From assembly GCA_905221605.1 (NCBI GenBank), contig CAJNDS010000302.1, positions 204,059-268,058 of the forward strand: 64,000 nt of DNA, read 5' to 3'. This DNA comes from Symbiodinium natans. Its lineage: Eukaryota; Sar; Dinophyceae; Suessiales; Symbiodiniaceae. The position numbers and the translations under genes are program-made. The notes beneath the pieces were generated by a model. It ran no database searches, had not been told where the DNA came from, and was given only the letters and a program-made list of their open reading frames with translations. Positions within the stretch are counted from its first letter, which is position 1. Each line of letters starts with the position of its first letter. Positions 11,830 through 22,128 of this stretch are shown in pieces.

Positions 11830-11935
11830 CCTGAAGGCCAAACCTGCTGGCCCCAGGGGCAGCGCGTGAGGCTCGGCATCGGCGCCCCGCGCCAAGCTGC
11901 AGAAGGCGCGGACGCAAACTCTTGCTCCGGCCTTC

Positions 11936-12172
11936 CGGGGTTTAGGGTTTAGGGTTTTAGGGTTTCAGGGTTTAGGATTTTAGGGTTTCAGGGTTTAGGG
12001 GTTTAGGGTTCTAGGGTTCTAGGGTTCTAGGGTTCTAGGGTTTTAGGGTTTTAGGGTTGTAGGGTTTTAGGGTTGTAGGGTTTTAGGATTTTAGGGTTTT
12101 AGGGTTTCAGGGTTTTAGGGGTTTAGGGTTTTAGGGTTCTAGGGTTTTAGGGTTTAGGGTTCACTAGGGCTT
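11936..12172. repeat. Interstitial telomere-like repeat with TTTTAGGG and TTCTAGGG octamers
   Basis: About thirty units, mostly 8-mers rather than 7-mers. It faces the CCCTAAA array at 11674 across a GC-rich island of about 105 bp. Confidence 0.9.
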
Positions 12173-12240
12173 AGGGTTTCCCACTTCGCTAGGACGAGCC
12201 CGTGTGGCAGGGTTTGTTTGGTCGGTTGAGTTCCGAACGA

Positions 12241-12333
12241 TACCCAAAGGCTCCTATGTAGTACCTTTTTGGGGTAGCATACTAAAATCTCCTATAACTA
12301 ACCCAAAAAGGAACTACATTGGAGCCTCTGGGT
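12241..12333. mobile_element. MITE family C, nearly all terminal inverted repeat
   Basis: The first about 33 bases (TACCCAAAGGCTCCTATGTA then GTACCTTTTTGGG) pair with the last about 33 with three mismatches, leaving a loop of about 27 bp. A transcript would fold into a long hairpin. Confidence 0.8.
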
Positions 12334-12430
12334 AGTATTCAGGTGCGTGGCCACTTGCGACCGACACAAGGGCGCTGAACAACTCATCAGCCCGTGGCCT
12401 CTGTACGCGCTGTACACTCTGCAGAAAACT

Positions 12431-12462
12431 GGTTTAGGGTTTAGGGTTTAGGGTTTAGGGTT
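12431..12462. repeat. Short TTTAGGG array
   Basis: Four perfect units. Confidence 0.85.
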
Positions 12463-13008
12463 CAACCCTTGGCACTCTCATCGAAAATATGTCCGGCGAG
12501 GAGCCGCACTGTTCGTAAAATATCAAGCATGTCCGGCGCACAGCGCTTCAACAAGAAATGGCCGCATTTAGATGCAGCACACGTCAGTGAACTTTATGCT
12601 GCAAGTCACGTTGATTGCTTCTGGCGCAAGCATGCGACAGACATCCTTGAGCCTGCTATCGGCCAAAAATCTGTACAGACAGTGCATGCAACTTTCATAG
12701 GGCTTAGGGTTTAGGGTTTAGGGCATAGGGTTTAGGGTGGTACGTTGTGTGTGTCCTTCGCGGTTGGGTCTCAGGAAGCTGCAGCAGACAAAAAAGGCAT
12801 CATGATACCACATAGCTGCCTTGTTGGTGGGGCAAACAAAATTAAAGCAGAAATCGTGACGCGCAGCCAAAACAAAAGTTCAGGTGTACTTCTAATACGT
12901 CCAAAACCACGTGTACGCAAAAAACAATATCCAAAAGAGAACTGGCCGGCTGGCTGGCGTAACAGGCGTAGCCTGAGAAGAACAACTATGCGCCCTGGAA
13001 GAAACTAA
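12463..13008 (+). CDS. Two candidate open segments, function unknown
   Basis: Two plus-strand frames between arrays are protein-like: 12469-12705 (NKKWPHLDAAHVSELYAASH...) and 12745-13008 (GGANKIKAEIVTRSQNKSSG..., ending in a basic RNRRSLRRTTMRPGRN and stop). They are separated by a short TTTAGGG run at about 12700-12738. No family recognised; support is only that they stay open and have unbiased residue use. Confidence 0.22.
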
Positions 13009-13181
13009 GTTACAATCACTCCAGCGACACATTTTGCTCATCCACGGTGGCTGCGACTGCAGAAAACTCACTTTCCGGAAGGCTCAGGTTTAGGATTGCA
13101 GGTTGAGGTTGAGGGTTTAGGGTTTAGAAAATTCGGGGTTATAGGGTTTAGGGTCAAATTCTAAAGCTGATGATAGGTGTG

Positions 13182-13587
13182 TTAGTTGCTGCTAGGTGTG
13201 AGTCGGGACAGCACGCTCAGCGCACTCAGATTCTGCAAGACCTGGGCCTGGGCCAACTGGCAAGGCAGGTCAGAAGGCTCAAGCATGAACTGCACTGCTT
13301 GATGAATGCTCAAGCATGAACTGCACTGGGTTGCCAGCTTGACATCGGATCCCATCTGGGCTGGGAGCCTCAGAACAAAACCAAGACCATGCCGCGCAAT
13401 CCAAAGAAGATGACAAGCGAACAAGCGGTGTGATAGGTTGCAGTCTGCAATGCGAGAATCGAAAAGTTCGGGGTCTTTTCGCGAGGAGTTTCGCGGAAGT
13501 TGAAGTAGAAGAGCTGCCCTGCGCAGCTGGTCAGCTGCTGCTTGGGAGATTTGCAAGCAACCACACAAGTTGCGAGTTGGCTACTTG
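13182..13587 (-). CDS. Candidate 3' exon of unknown gene in the minus-strand block
   Basis: Minus frame open after a TAG, reading TRNLCGCLQISQAAADQLRR and later HLLWIARHGLGFVLRLPAQM, ending in a stop at 13182. It lies downstream of the coiled-coil exon in the same direction, so it could be the end of that gene or a separate one. A direct repeat, GCTCAAGCATGAACTGCACT, occurs twice near 13276 and 13308. Confidence 0.35.
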
Positions 13588-14001
13588 GGCTGAATAGCTT
13601 TGGCACTCTTGAGTGCTTGACGCCAATGCCAACGCAGCTGACGCAACTAGCAGTTCCAGCTCAGGGCCTTGGAGCAGGCTTACAAAGAAGGCCTCTATGG
13701 ATTCATGGATTGTACAGTTTGCGGGTCAGTTCGACGACCGCGAGGCCTGGGAAAGGATACAGTGACATGCAGTGCCTCCTTGGAGAAGGCTTGGGCCTGG
13801 GACCCGGGATGTGAGACCTTTGCTGTGGCAGTGGAATCACTCACTCAACGTTGCGTGAGCCACGCGACTTGTCCGACCCGTACGAAGTCAGCTTCAACTG
13901 AGCGTGCCAGGGCAAGGTGGGGCCGGCCGGGTGGGGGATGGCTTCTGATGTTCTCTTTGCTACACTCTGGCAGCCCTACAAGGTTCCCAGTACGGCGGCT
14001 G

Positions 14002-15030
14002 CTACAAGAAGGCCAATGGCAGAATGGCCTGCTTTCTTCCATCTTCTGCCTGTTTTTTCTCATCCTTTGCTTTCTTTGCTGTTTGAGCCTGACCAATCTG
14101 GGCCTGCGCCTGGGCTGCCTTTGCTGCATTTGCTTCCTCCACCTTTCTCTTCTCCTCCGCTGCCGCTTGCTTTGCCGCCTCTGCCGCGTCAGCTTCCTCT
14201 TTGGCTTTCCTGGCTGCCTCCTTTCTCGCCCTTGCTTCCTCTGCCTTCCTGTTCTCCTCAGCTTGCTTTGCCAGCTCTGCCGCTTCAGCTTCCTCTTTGG
14301 CTTTCTTGACTGCCTCCTCTCTTGCCCTTGCCTTTGCTTCCTCTACCTTCTGCTTCTCCTCTGCCTTCTTTGCCGCCTCTGCCGCCTCAGCTTCCTCTTT
14401 GGCTTTCCTGGCTGCCTCCTCCCTTGCCCTTGCTTCCTCTGCCTTTCTGTTCTCCTCAGCTTGCTTTGCCAGCTCTGCTGCTTCAGCCTCCTCTTTGGCT
14501 TTCTTGGCTGCCTCCTCCTCCCTTGCCCTTGCTTCCTCGGCCTTTCTGTTCTCCTCCGCTTGCTTTGCTGCCTCTGCCGCTTCAGCTTCCTCTTTGGCTC
14601 TCTTGGCTGACTCCGCCTCCTCCTCCCTTGCCCTTGCTTCCTCTGCCTTTCTGTTCTCCTCAGCTTGTTTTGCCAGCTCTGCCGCTTCAGCCTCCTCTTT
14701 GGCTTTCTTGGCTGCCTCCTCCCTTGCCCTTGCTTCCTCGGCCTTTCTGTTCTCCTCCGCTTGCTTTGCTGCCTCTGCCGCCGCTTCAGCTTCCTCTTTG
14801 GCTTTCTTGGCTGCCTCCTCCTCCCTTGCCCTTGCTTCCTCTGCCTTTCTGCTCTCCTCAGCTTGCTTCGCCAGCTCTGCCGCTTCAGCCTTCTCTTTGG
14901 CTTGCTTGGCTGCCTCCTCTCTTGCCCTTGCCATTGCTTCCTCTGCCTTCTGTTCCTCCTCTGCCTTCTTTGCCTTCATCTCCTCAGAGATTTGAAGCAA
15001 AGCCTCTTCCGCTGCTTTCGCTTTCTCTGC
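14002..15030 (-). CDS. Alanine/glutamate/lysine-rich coiled-coil exon (exon D)
   Basis: The frame opens directly after TAG at 15031-15033, whose AG is a plausible splice acceptor (GATAG|GCAGAG). It reads AEKAKAAEEALLQISEEM and then about eight copies of a roughly 34-residue unit (AKQAEENRKAEEARAREEAA, then KKAKEEAEAA), ending at 14002. The pattern is a long charged coiled coil or single alpha-helix. The DNA shows it as an in-frame minisatellite of about 100 bp. Joined to exon C by a 187-nt GC-AG intron, the frame is kept (phase 0), so it probably forms the C-terminal half of the zinc-finger protein encoded upstream. Opposite-strand frames are Ala/Leu/Ser-rich shadows. Confidence 0.65.
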   Translation of the reverse strand, partial: AEKAKAAEEALLQISEEMKAKKAEEEQKAEEAMARAREEAAKQAKEKAEAAELAKQAEESRKAEEARAREEEAAKKAKEEAEAAAEAAKQAEENRKAEEARAREEAAKKAKEEAEAAELAKQAEENRKAEEARAREEEAESAKRAKEEAEAAEAAKQAEENRKAEEARAREEEAAKKAKEEAEAAELAKQAEENRKAEEARAREEAARKAKEEAEAAEAAKKAEEKQKVEEAKARAREEAVKKAKEEAEAAELAKQAEENRKAEEARARKEAARKAKEEADAAEAAKQAAAEEKRKVEEANAAKAAQAQAQIGQAQTAKKAKDEKKQAEDGRKQAILPLAFL

Positions 15031-15217
15031 CTATCGGGTTGGTTGAAATGGTTGAAACCAAGACTCAGCTGTCTAAAACGTCTGAAACAAGGCTATAGTT
15101 GGCTTACACGTCATGTACGTCAAGTGAGACATGAATCCCATGAACGCATTCCGGTCTTGAACATCCATACCATTGCACGCAGTCACGCAGCATGTTGCAT
15201 GAACCGTGAACCCTGGC

Positions 15218-15409
15218 CTGCGCTCTCGGTGAACTGTCTTTCGGCACAGCATGCTTTGCGTACTCGGCCAGCTGCAAAAGTGCTGCCCGCACTTTGGTCT
15301 CGTTCTTGGATGGTGTGCTCGACAGTTTCTTGCTCAGTAGCGTCAGCAACTCGGCCATTCCACTATGCAACAGGGAAGCCTTCACCCCGATGAGGTCGTG
15401 TTGCTTCAC
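15218..15409 (-). CDS. Linking exon (exon C) of zinc-finger/coiled-coil gene
   Basis: After TTTTTAATTCAAG| the frame reads VKQHDLIGVKASLLHSGMAE and continues through KNETKVRAALLQLAEYAKHA to SSPRAQ. A GC donor (GCAG|GCCAGG) lies at 15218/15217. Joining to exon D at 15030 preserves phase 0. The junction to exon B upstream is less certain; donors ATT|GCAAAA or ATT|GACATA near 15463-15470 would keep frame. Confidence 0.5.
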
Positions 15410-15433
15410 CTTGAATTAAAAAGTGCTCAGTGC

Positions 15434-16971
15434 TCACTTGGGATAGGATCTCAACTTTATGTCAATTTTTGCAATGACATGGGCAGGGGCAGGGCTCTCG
15501 GACTCTCGGACTCTCGGGCCTGCCCAGACCTCACTCACATCAGTCAACCCCAACCCACACGCAACATCATGCATCATGCAAATCATGACTGAGCATACAT
15601 TGTGTCGCAATGCCTGCACGCTGAACAAAGATCCGGGAGGGATGTAGAGCATGTCCCTGGGGCCAACAGTTCCGATGTAGATCTCAGGGCATGCGTCCTG
15701 CACCTTTTTCACATCCTCCTCCGTGGCCTTCATTGCATTCGCTTGGAAGTCGGCAGTCATCAGCACAGTTTCTGGCGTTCCAGCTCTTGGATAAAGCAGC
15801 TGTCTGGGAACCCACACAGAGACCAGGGCGGTCCCCTCACAGATGTACTTCACGGTGGGCGCCAGCGCAGTTTGAAACTTGGTCATGGAGCAATGTTGTG
15901 TGACCATGGCCCAGAAAGCAGGTGCCAAGCCTCCCTTCGTGAATGCTGAATCCCACTGGGCGGCCGGGTCACTGTCTGGCCCTGGCGGTCCGACTTGGAA
16001 GACATCGTGCAGCGCGTGGCTGGCATCCTTGCAAAAGCGGATGGCGAGGCGATCAGAAAGCTTCCGAGTAGCGAAACCTTCTGTGACTCTCAGGTTGCTG
16101 TTTCTGAAGACGGAGGCGAAATCTCGCACGTCCGCGTCCCCCTTGTCCAAGATGTCAGGCCCGTGAATGAGCCAGGGTTTCATCAAGGCCTGCGTGCTCC
16201 ACGCCTCCTTCCCGGAAGCTTCCAACGCGGGCATGTCCACCAAGCAACCGAGCTCGAGGTTTAGCAACGGGGGTGTCTTTGGCCCATTGCCAAAGGCGCG
16301 CTTTCTTTTTGGCTTGATGTCTGGATCAGCTTCTGCCTGTTTCTTTCTTGCGTTCTTCTCAGCTTTCTCCTTTTGCTTTTGACGGCTTGCGTCAGCTCTC
16401 TTCTTTGCATTCACCAGATCATTGCCTGCTGCCTTTGTGGCTGACAGCAAGCTCTGCATGTTTGCACGGATTTTCTTCAACTGGTCATTCTTGTCCCGGA
16501 TGTCCTTTTGGCTCCTGCACTCAGAGAAGCTCCCCATTCCTTTCAGCTGCGTGAAGTTCACCATGGAGGCCCAAGAAGCACAAGGTGGGGCTCGACTCAT
16601 GGCAGCGAAATCCTCCGCAGCTGTCACTGTCTGTGCATCTGCAGCAGAGCCTGGGCCGCCTGGGCTGTTGTTGCAGCGATCTTTCTTGCCAGCAGCAGCC
16701 TTCTGCGCGACGATCAAACTGCGCAGCTGCTCTGGGTCCTCCTCCAAAGTCGCTGCAAGCCACTCCTGCCGTTTCGACAGAATGCTCATCTCAGCCTTGT
16801 AATCGTCCTTCTCGATCAAGGCCTGGAAATTGGCAAGGGTGGCCTGGCCATCCTTCAGCAAGGAAGTCGCTGCGGTGCGCATGGCCTCGCACGACTGCTG
16901 CCACGTTCGCTCTGCTGCTGCCAGCTTGGTTTCATCAACCCAGGTCTGCCTCTCTCTTCCTTCTCTTCTTC
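15434..16971 (-). CDS. Exon B: basic helical region plus cupin/JmjC-like C-terminal region
   Basis: The frame starts at an AG|G acceptor (TTTTGTCAG|GAAGAAG), not at an ATG, and runs about 512 codons. Early residues are helical (RQTWVDETKLAAAERTWQQS). A central segment is rich in Lys/Arg (KQKEKAEKNARKKQAEADPD). The last about 250 residues look globular and include VGPRDMLYIPPGSLFSVQAL, which resembles the GD-x-iPPG strand-turn of cupin/JmjC beta-barrels. I could not find a clear HxD metal pair, so an enzymatic role is unsupported. Upstream joining to exon A through a 124-nt GC-AG intron restores a Gly codon in frame. Confidence 0.6.
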
Positions 16972-17095
16972 CTGACAAAACACATGGACACGATGTGAAG
17001 ATCCTTAAACTACTTTAACCTATCGCACCTGTGCACTGTTCACGTCACTTAACACTTAACACCATGGCATCAACTTTGTACCCAGCCGGCCTTGC

Positions 17096-18305
17096 CCTCT
17101 TCATCAGAGCTTCCCTCGTAGCTGCTTTCTTGCGAATCATCCTCGTGACTCGGCTCTGGCCGGCTCCGCCAGCTCGAGCCACTGGTGCGACGTGCCTTTG
17201 CATGCTCTGCAACGTCAGCCAGCTCTTCAGCTGATGGCTGCAAAGCAAGTGCTGCGTCCATCTGATTCAAGCTCATTTGCTCCTGGACGTTCTTCCAGCA
17301 ACGTGCATCCCCCAAATCGTCCACTGCATTCTCGTCCTCCTCCTCAGCAGCCCCCGCAACCATTTTGATACGAAGGCTTGCCCCTCCGCCCTTGTTCTCT
17401 GCCATGGCTTTCGAGTTCAACCTTTCACCCTTCTTCAACTCCCTTTTGCGCGCCAGCTCCTTGAAATCGATGATGTCATCATACATCGGGATTTTCAAGC
17501 GGAGATGCCCGCCAGGACCGCGACAATCCCGGGTCACTGTCTTGTCTTCTTCAAACTCCTTCCACTTTTGCTTTGCTTGATGCTCAGAGTAGTTTCCTCC
17601 CTCGTCTGACTGAGCCCAACTGAGGAAGTAGCTCTTCCACATCATACGGCCGCGCCTTTCGAGCCTCTCTCCTTCTGTGTGCATCAAGGTGACTGCGAAC
17701 TCCCATATATTGAACTTCATCTTCTCTCCTGCTGCCATCACCTTCTTTCTCTCCTTCACAAACTCTTTCACCACTTTTGCATGGGTGCCGGGGTCTCTCT
17801 GCGCAAGGTCCTTGATTTTATCAGCGCAGCCTTGCGCTTCCACGGCACGGTTGAAGCAGCGCAGCTGGTTGTTGCATTCCTTGCATTTGTTCTGATCTGC
17901 GTTGAAGTCTGCCTTGCTGTCTTTCACCTTTTTACAGGACGAACACTTCTGCCACTTGCTGCTGTTCTCTGCTTTCGGGGTCTTGCCTTGTCTCCTACCG
18001 CCTTTCTTTCTTGGCACCGTGGCTCTGCCTCTGGCCTGCTTCCTCTTACCTTTCTTTCTGGGCTTCCCACTTTCATCCTGATCATCGCCACTGCCATCGC
18101 AATCATCATCATCATCATCGGGATCGCTCTCTTCTGAGCTCTCTGACGCCTGCTTCCTTTTCTTTCTTGCTTTGGCAGCGCCTGCACCCTTTCTCTTCTT
18201 TCTGGCACGACGTTTGCCAGGCTTCTTGCTTTCCACTGCCACTGCATCTTCTTCCTCTGACTCGTCAGGGACTTTCACGTCCAGCTCGTAATCTAAGTCG
18301 GTCAT
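17096..18305 (-). CDS. Exon A: acidic/basic N-terminus with Cys4 zinc finger
   Basis: Starts at ATG 18305 (MTDLDYELDVKVPDESEEED). Residues about 25-115 alternate Lys/Arg-rich and Asp/Ser-rich blocks, typical of nuclear disordered regions. A zinc finger follows: CSSCKKVKDSKADF then CKECNNQLRC, a C-x2-C...C-x2-C layout reminiscent of Stc1-type fingers. After it comes a helical domain with WKSYFLSWAQSDEGGNYSEH and DCRGPGGHLRLKIPMYDDII. If the intron is not removed, the frame stops at 17070. With the intron (17095-16972) spliced at AGAGG|GCAAGG...GTCAG|GAAG it continues into exon B. Probably a nucleic-acid-binding nuclear protein; exact role unknown. Confidence 0.6.
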
Positions 18306-18733
18306 GCTGTGATGTAGAGGCTGCTACCGCAACGCTAGACGTAGAGGTTTCTTCGATGGAGATCGGATGCTCACATGAGTCATGTGGATTGACACTTGCA
18401 AGCTCATCATTGACTCATCATCATCAGGTCTCACTCAAATGACGCTGCACAGCCTGAGCCCTCAGCCATGAACTGCCATGAATCATGAACCAGTGTAACC
18501 AGTGGAACATGCCAAAAAAAGTGATCATGTGATCAAAAGCGCCGAACAGGTTCAAAGGAGCTGGCCCGGCCTCTGAATCTGCATGTTGTGAATGATGCCG
18601 ATTCCACGGGAGGTTCACTACATGCGCACCTCCATGGCTGAATCGCATTCATGCTGCTCACACGCTTAGCAAAATCCTGTCGCCATGCATCAACGTCACT
18701 GCCAATGTCGCTGTCATCTTGCTGAGTGGACAT
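18306..18733 (-). other. Upstream region with a possible short 5' exon
   Basis: From ATG 18733 a minus frame reads MSTQQDDSDIGSDVDAWRQD and FAKRVSSMNAIQPW before losing coding character near 18620. It could be a 5' exon of the zinc-finger gene or another small exon. No DinoSL-like sequence is visible. Confidence 0.3.
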
Positions 18734-19071
18734 TCCTGGCCTCGCAGCTCAGCCCGAAGCCAAGAGACCTGGGCGTCGGAATCAAAACAGAGATCAGCCA
18801 TGCAACGCATGCTCCTTCTGTGCGCACAGATCTTTGCATCCGACTAACTGACGCAGATGGTTGCAATCACTGCTGCTGCATGTTTTTTTCAGACTTCCAC
18901 GGTTTCAGCTCAGGCTGTTGCTGGCCCACCCTCTAAACATTCTGAACAGCTTCAGCTGGGATTATCACCGGCCCACTGACTTTAGTGCTTCACAGCATTA
19001 CAGCATGTTATAGTCTCATACACATCTAAGCTCTGCGCACTGTCCAGCTGCGCAGCACTGCAGAAGATTTT

Positions 19072-20462
19072 CTAAATCTCCACTTGGCTGTCTGTGACAT
19101 CTGCCACACGACGGGAGTAACTCAGCATAAACAAGAGGACAGCCCCAAGGACATGAACGTGCATACCGTTGCCACTTTGACTTCTCTGCTGCCTCTCAGG
19201 CAAGTTCTTCATGGCAACCCTCACCTTCTCGGAAGGGCCCCGCGCGGGATCGCCGTACAGGTTCCAGCCTTGCACCTCGAAATGCTCGCTTGGCATAGCT
19301 GCCCGGGCCAAGCCAAAAACATACAGGTGACTGCCAGTGAGCAATGCTGGAATGACTTGCTTCGGAGGCCTGTACGATGGTTGCTGTGACAAGTCAGCCA
19401 CCCAATTGGTGAAAGGAGGCTCCGCGTTCTTCTCAAGCCACTCCTGGTGTGCCAGCGCACTGGCCCGAGATGCAGCGGAGCATGCCTGCAAATAGGTCCA
19501 AGCCCTCCCTGATCTGGAATGCGTCGGCTTGTGCTGCCTTGCCAGGAGGTCTCTCATGAACCGGTCCAGGTCCGTCGAGTTAGCGCGGAATTTCTCTGTC
19601 ACGCACTGGAGCAGTTCATGGGAAAACATCGAGTCGAAGACGTTCTGAACACCTCGCTCCTCAACCTGTTCACACAGACACCATCGCGCCTTGTTCAGAA
19701 GCAGCATGTACAATCGCATCCGCGATTGTGGTTCTCCGAGCATCTGCGGCGAAACATTCAGCACATGAATTTGGTAGACCGGGTCCATGATCTCCTGGAA
19801 GTGGACGATGTCGAAGGCTGGAGTACACTCGCAGAGCATGAGATCGTGCTGCCGTGAAAGAGATTCCGCGGCCCATTGGGCCCAAACAAAGCAGGAGTCC
19901 CCTAACCATCCCATTTGCCCAGCCATGATGGACCAATCAACGCACGAGAATCCAGCAATAGCCAAGCTGATGCTCCCCGGCCCCGATGTGTCAGCACACG
20001 GTCGCACCTGTACTTCACAGCGGCTGCCATGCACAAAGCAGTGGGCTCGGAGATGATGGCGTTTGTTTGGCAAGCTCTGGTAGAGCAGCTGCACCGCATC
20101 TGACATGAATTCGCGCGACACACGTCGCACGTGCTGCTGCAAGCTCTTCGTGGGGCTGGCCTTGCGCTTCTTGCCAATTTGACATCCCATGTCTGCCAAT
20201 GTTTGCAGGCATTCAGAACGTTTCTTCTTAAGGATATCCAGGCAGTGCTTTGGGCACCTCTCCAAAATATCCCCAAACAAACATTGCGGTCGGCACCCCT
20301 CTGCATGCTGCATCAGCACGTATCTGCAATTTTTGTCTACGTCACTAGCACGCTGCACGATCAATGGCCATGGCTGCCTGGGGCTGTTGGGGTCTTCCAG
20401 GCGCTGCATCTCCATGAAGTGTTCGAGGATGGCTCTCAAGGTTTCCTCTGCGGTGCCAACGC
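19072..20462 (-). CDS. C5-cytosine methyltransferase-like protein, exon 2
   Basis: Main exon of a two-exon gene, read from the acceptor CCCTGCAG|GC to a stop at 19072. With exon 1 the predicted protein is about 533 residues. Methyltransferase-like motifs in order (full-length numbering): DYSGVGTAEETL at about 68-79 (SAM loop, split by the intron), GFSCVDWSIMAGQMG with Cys244 where C5-MTases have PCQ, ECTP at about 282 in place of ENV, and QSRMRLYMLLL at 316-326 matching the QxRxR strand. The distance between motif I and the Cys motif is about 175 residues, longer than usual, so there is an insertion. The Pro before the catalytic Cys is Ser. Possible cytosine methylation activity is inferred from motif order only; it could be a divergent or inactive member. 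Confidence 0.65.
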
Positions 20463-20550
20463 CTGCAGGGATTTGGAGTCTTGTAGGTGTGGCAAATCAA
20501 CTGACTAAGGTCAAGGCGGGCGATTCAACATGCTTTACTCCATGCCTGGC

Positions 20551-20761
20551 CTGAGTAATCTGTTACAAGAGTGAAGGTGCTCTCCAGATTCTTCCGCAGC
20601 AGGGGGCCTTGCCCTGCAGCATCCACAAGGTCGAAGAACCGCTCAGCCCAGCGATCCGACTCAGCTGCCGTTCGAGGCCCTGGGCGAAGACGCTCAGAGT
20701 CAGGGCCAGCATTGCTACTGCTGGCACTGGCACGGCCACAGGTCCCAGCGCTCATGTCCAT
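20551..20761 (-). CDS. C5-cytosine methyltransferase-like protein, exon 1
   Basis: From ATG 20761 (MDMSAGTCGRASASSS) the frame reads WAERFFDLVDAAGQGPLLRK then STFTLVTDYSG, ending at donor CTCAG|GCCAGG. Removing the 88-nt GC-AG intron 20550-20463 joins TCA-G to GC-GTT-GGC, completing the glycine-rich SAM loop. Without splicing the frame ends within ten codons in unrelated residues. A second in-frame ATG follows at 20755. Restoration of a conserved motif across the junction is strong evidence that this intron is real. Confidence 0.65.
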
Positions 20762-21613
20762 GGCAAGCAAACAAATTAGCTGTGCCCCAGAAGACAATGC
20801 GACTACAACATCATGAACTCTGGTGAATATATTTCGTATTGGGTGCAGTGAGAGGACTGAGGCGGCATGTTCCACATCTCACACGAACTGTCACTGTCGC
20901 TGTCAGCTCTCACCAACCAACTAGCGCTGCTGTTGCCAGCCCGGGCCCGGGAAAATGACAAGGTCACACCAGGTTTTTCTGAAGGTCCCTGTAAAACTAC
21001 ACAGAATTGAGTACGCTGCAGTGCCTCCAAAAGAGAGCTGAGAGCTGGGCATGTCTGCGACGAAGCGAAGTCAGCGAGACTATGCCTTCAGACTCAGAAG
21101 CTACTACTGTCGCGTCAGTCGTGCGTGCTCCTTGAAGACGTGCACAAGCAGACGTCGCAGCTTTTCTGCAAGAAGTTTCACTCATTCAGGCGAAGACTTT
21201 AGTCGGTCACTGAGACACTGAGCCTCTGACTCTGACTACCATGCTCTGGAATCGGGCCCAGCCACCACTCCTCTCCGGCCTCGGCGTTCCCAGCAAAAGC
21301 TAGCAGAAGCCTGGGATCATGGATCATGGATCATGCCGCCCATGCATCCAAACTCCAAACTAAACCCCCCCACTCAGCCCCCAGAAAAGCACTGCAAAGT
21401 TTATCATGAAAAACAAACTTGAACATCCCCAAGGCCTACTGTGCCCACGTGCAAACAAACAACTCTGACGCGACAGCGCGGTGCTTCATGACATCTGCCC
21501 TACACGGCCATGCCACTGCCAACCCCCTCCCCCCCCCCTGCCCGTCCGCCCCCCGCACCCCCCCCTCCCCCTGCCCCCAACCCCTGCCCCCCTGCCTCCC
21601 CCCCCCCCACCCC
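20762..21613. other. Intergenic stretch
   Basis: Upstream region of the methyltransferase-like gene. Short minus frames (for example MSETSCRKAATSACARLQGA from 21185) are Ser/Asp-rich and not clearly coding. Pyrimidine-rich poly-C tracts start at about 21525. Confidence 0.4.
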
Positions 21614-21892
21614 TACAAGAACAATGCGCGCGCGCATTGTTTTTTGGCGCCACGTTTTGGCGGACTTTCCTAACGAACACACACACACACCCAACCAAAA
21701 AAATCCAGCTATACGCACCATCATTGGGGCGCCCCCCTCCCCCCCGGCCCCCCCCCCGTGATAAGAACAATGAGCGCACGCGCATTGTTTTTTGGCGCCA
21801 CGTTTTGGCGGACTTTCCTGGTGTTCCCGCGAAACGAACACACACCCAACAAAAAAATCCAGCTATACGCACCATCATTGGGGCCCCCACCC
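21614..21892. repeat. Two direct copies of a roughly 125-bp unit with GC palindrome
   Basis: Copy 1 (about 21614-21740) and copy 2 (about 21763-21892) share AAGAACAATG..GCGCATTG, TTTTTTGGCGCCACGTTTTG and ATCCAGCTATACGCACCATC. Each unit starts with a self-complementary CAATGCGCGCGCGCATTG-like core (degenerate in copy 2). Poly-C tracts separate the copies. Confidence 0.8.
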
Positions 21893-22102
21893 TCCTCCCC
21901 CCTCCCTCCTAGCCGCCGCCCTAAGCCCTATCTAGTAATGGTTACGACGGCTCCTGACGCACGCGTGTGATTCCGTCCGGACGCTGGAGGCTGGAGTCTG
22001 GGCCTAGGTCCTCGAACACGCGAGCTTCCTTTACCCTAACCCAAGGGACTCCAACACCCCTTAACTAAGGAATGTTCCTTAGGACTCATGACTGCAAATT
22101 TC

Positions 22103-22128
22103 ATGATGCGCGCGCGCGCGCGCATCAT
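22103..22128. repeat. (CG)n palindrome
   Basis: ATGATGCGCGCGCGCGCGCATCAT is perfectly self-complementary and resembles the palindromic cores at 21614 and 21763. It could form a cruciform or Z-DNA. Confidence 0.8.

Noticed and set aside
14201-15098. Long plus-strand Leu/Pro- or Ser/Ala-rich frames opposite the coiled-coil exon
   Set aside because: They are low-complexity shadows of the repeated Ala/Glu/Lys codons on the minus strand. Three frames are open at once and none has a plausible protein composition.
21486-21912. Pro- and Gly-rich frames on both strands
   Set aside because: Caused by poly-C tracts; overlapping open frames on both strands and no protein-like segments.
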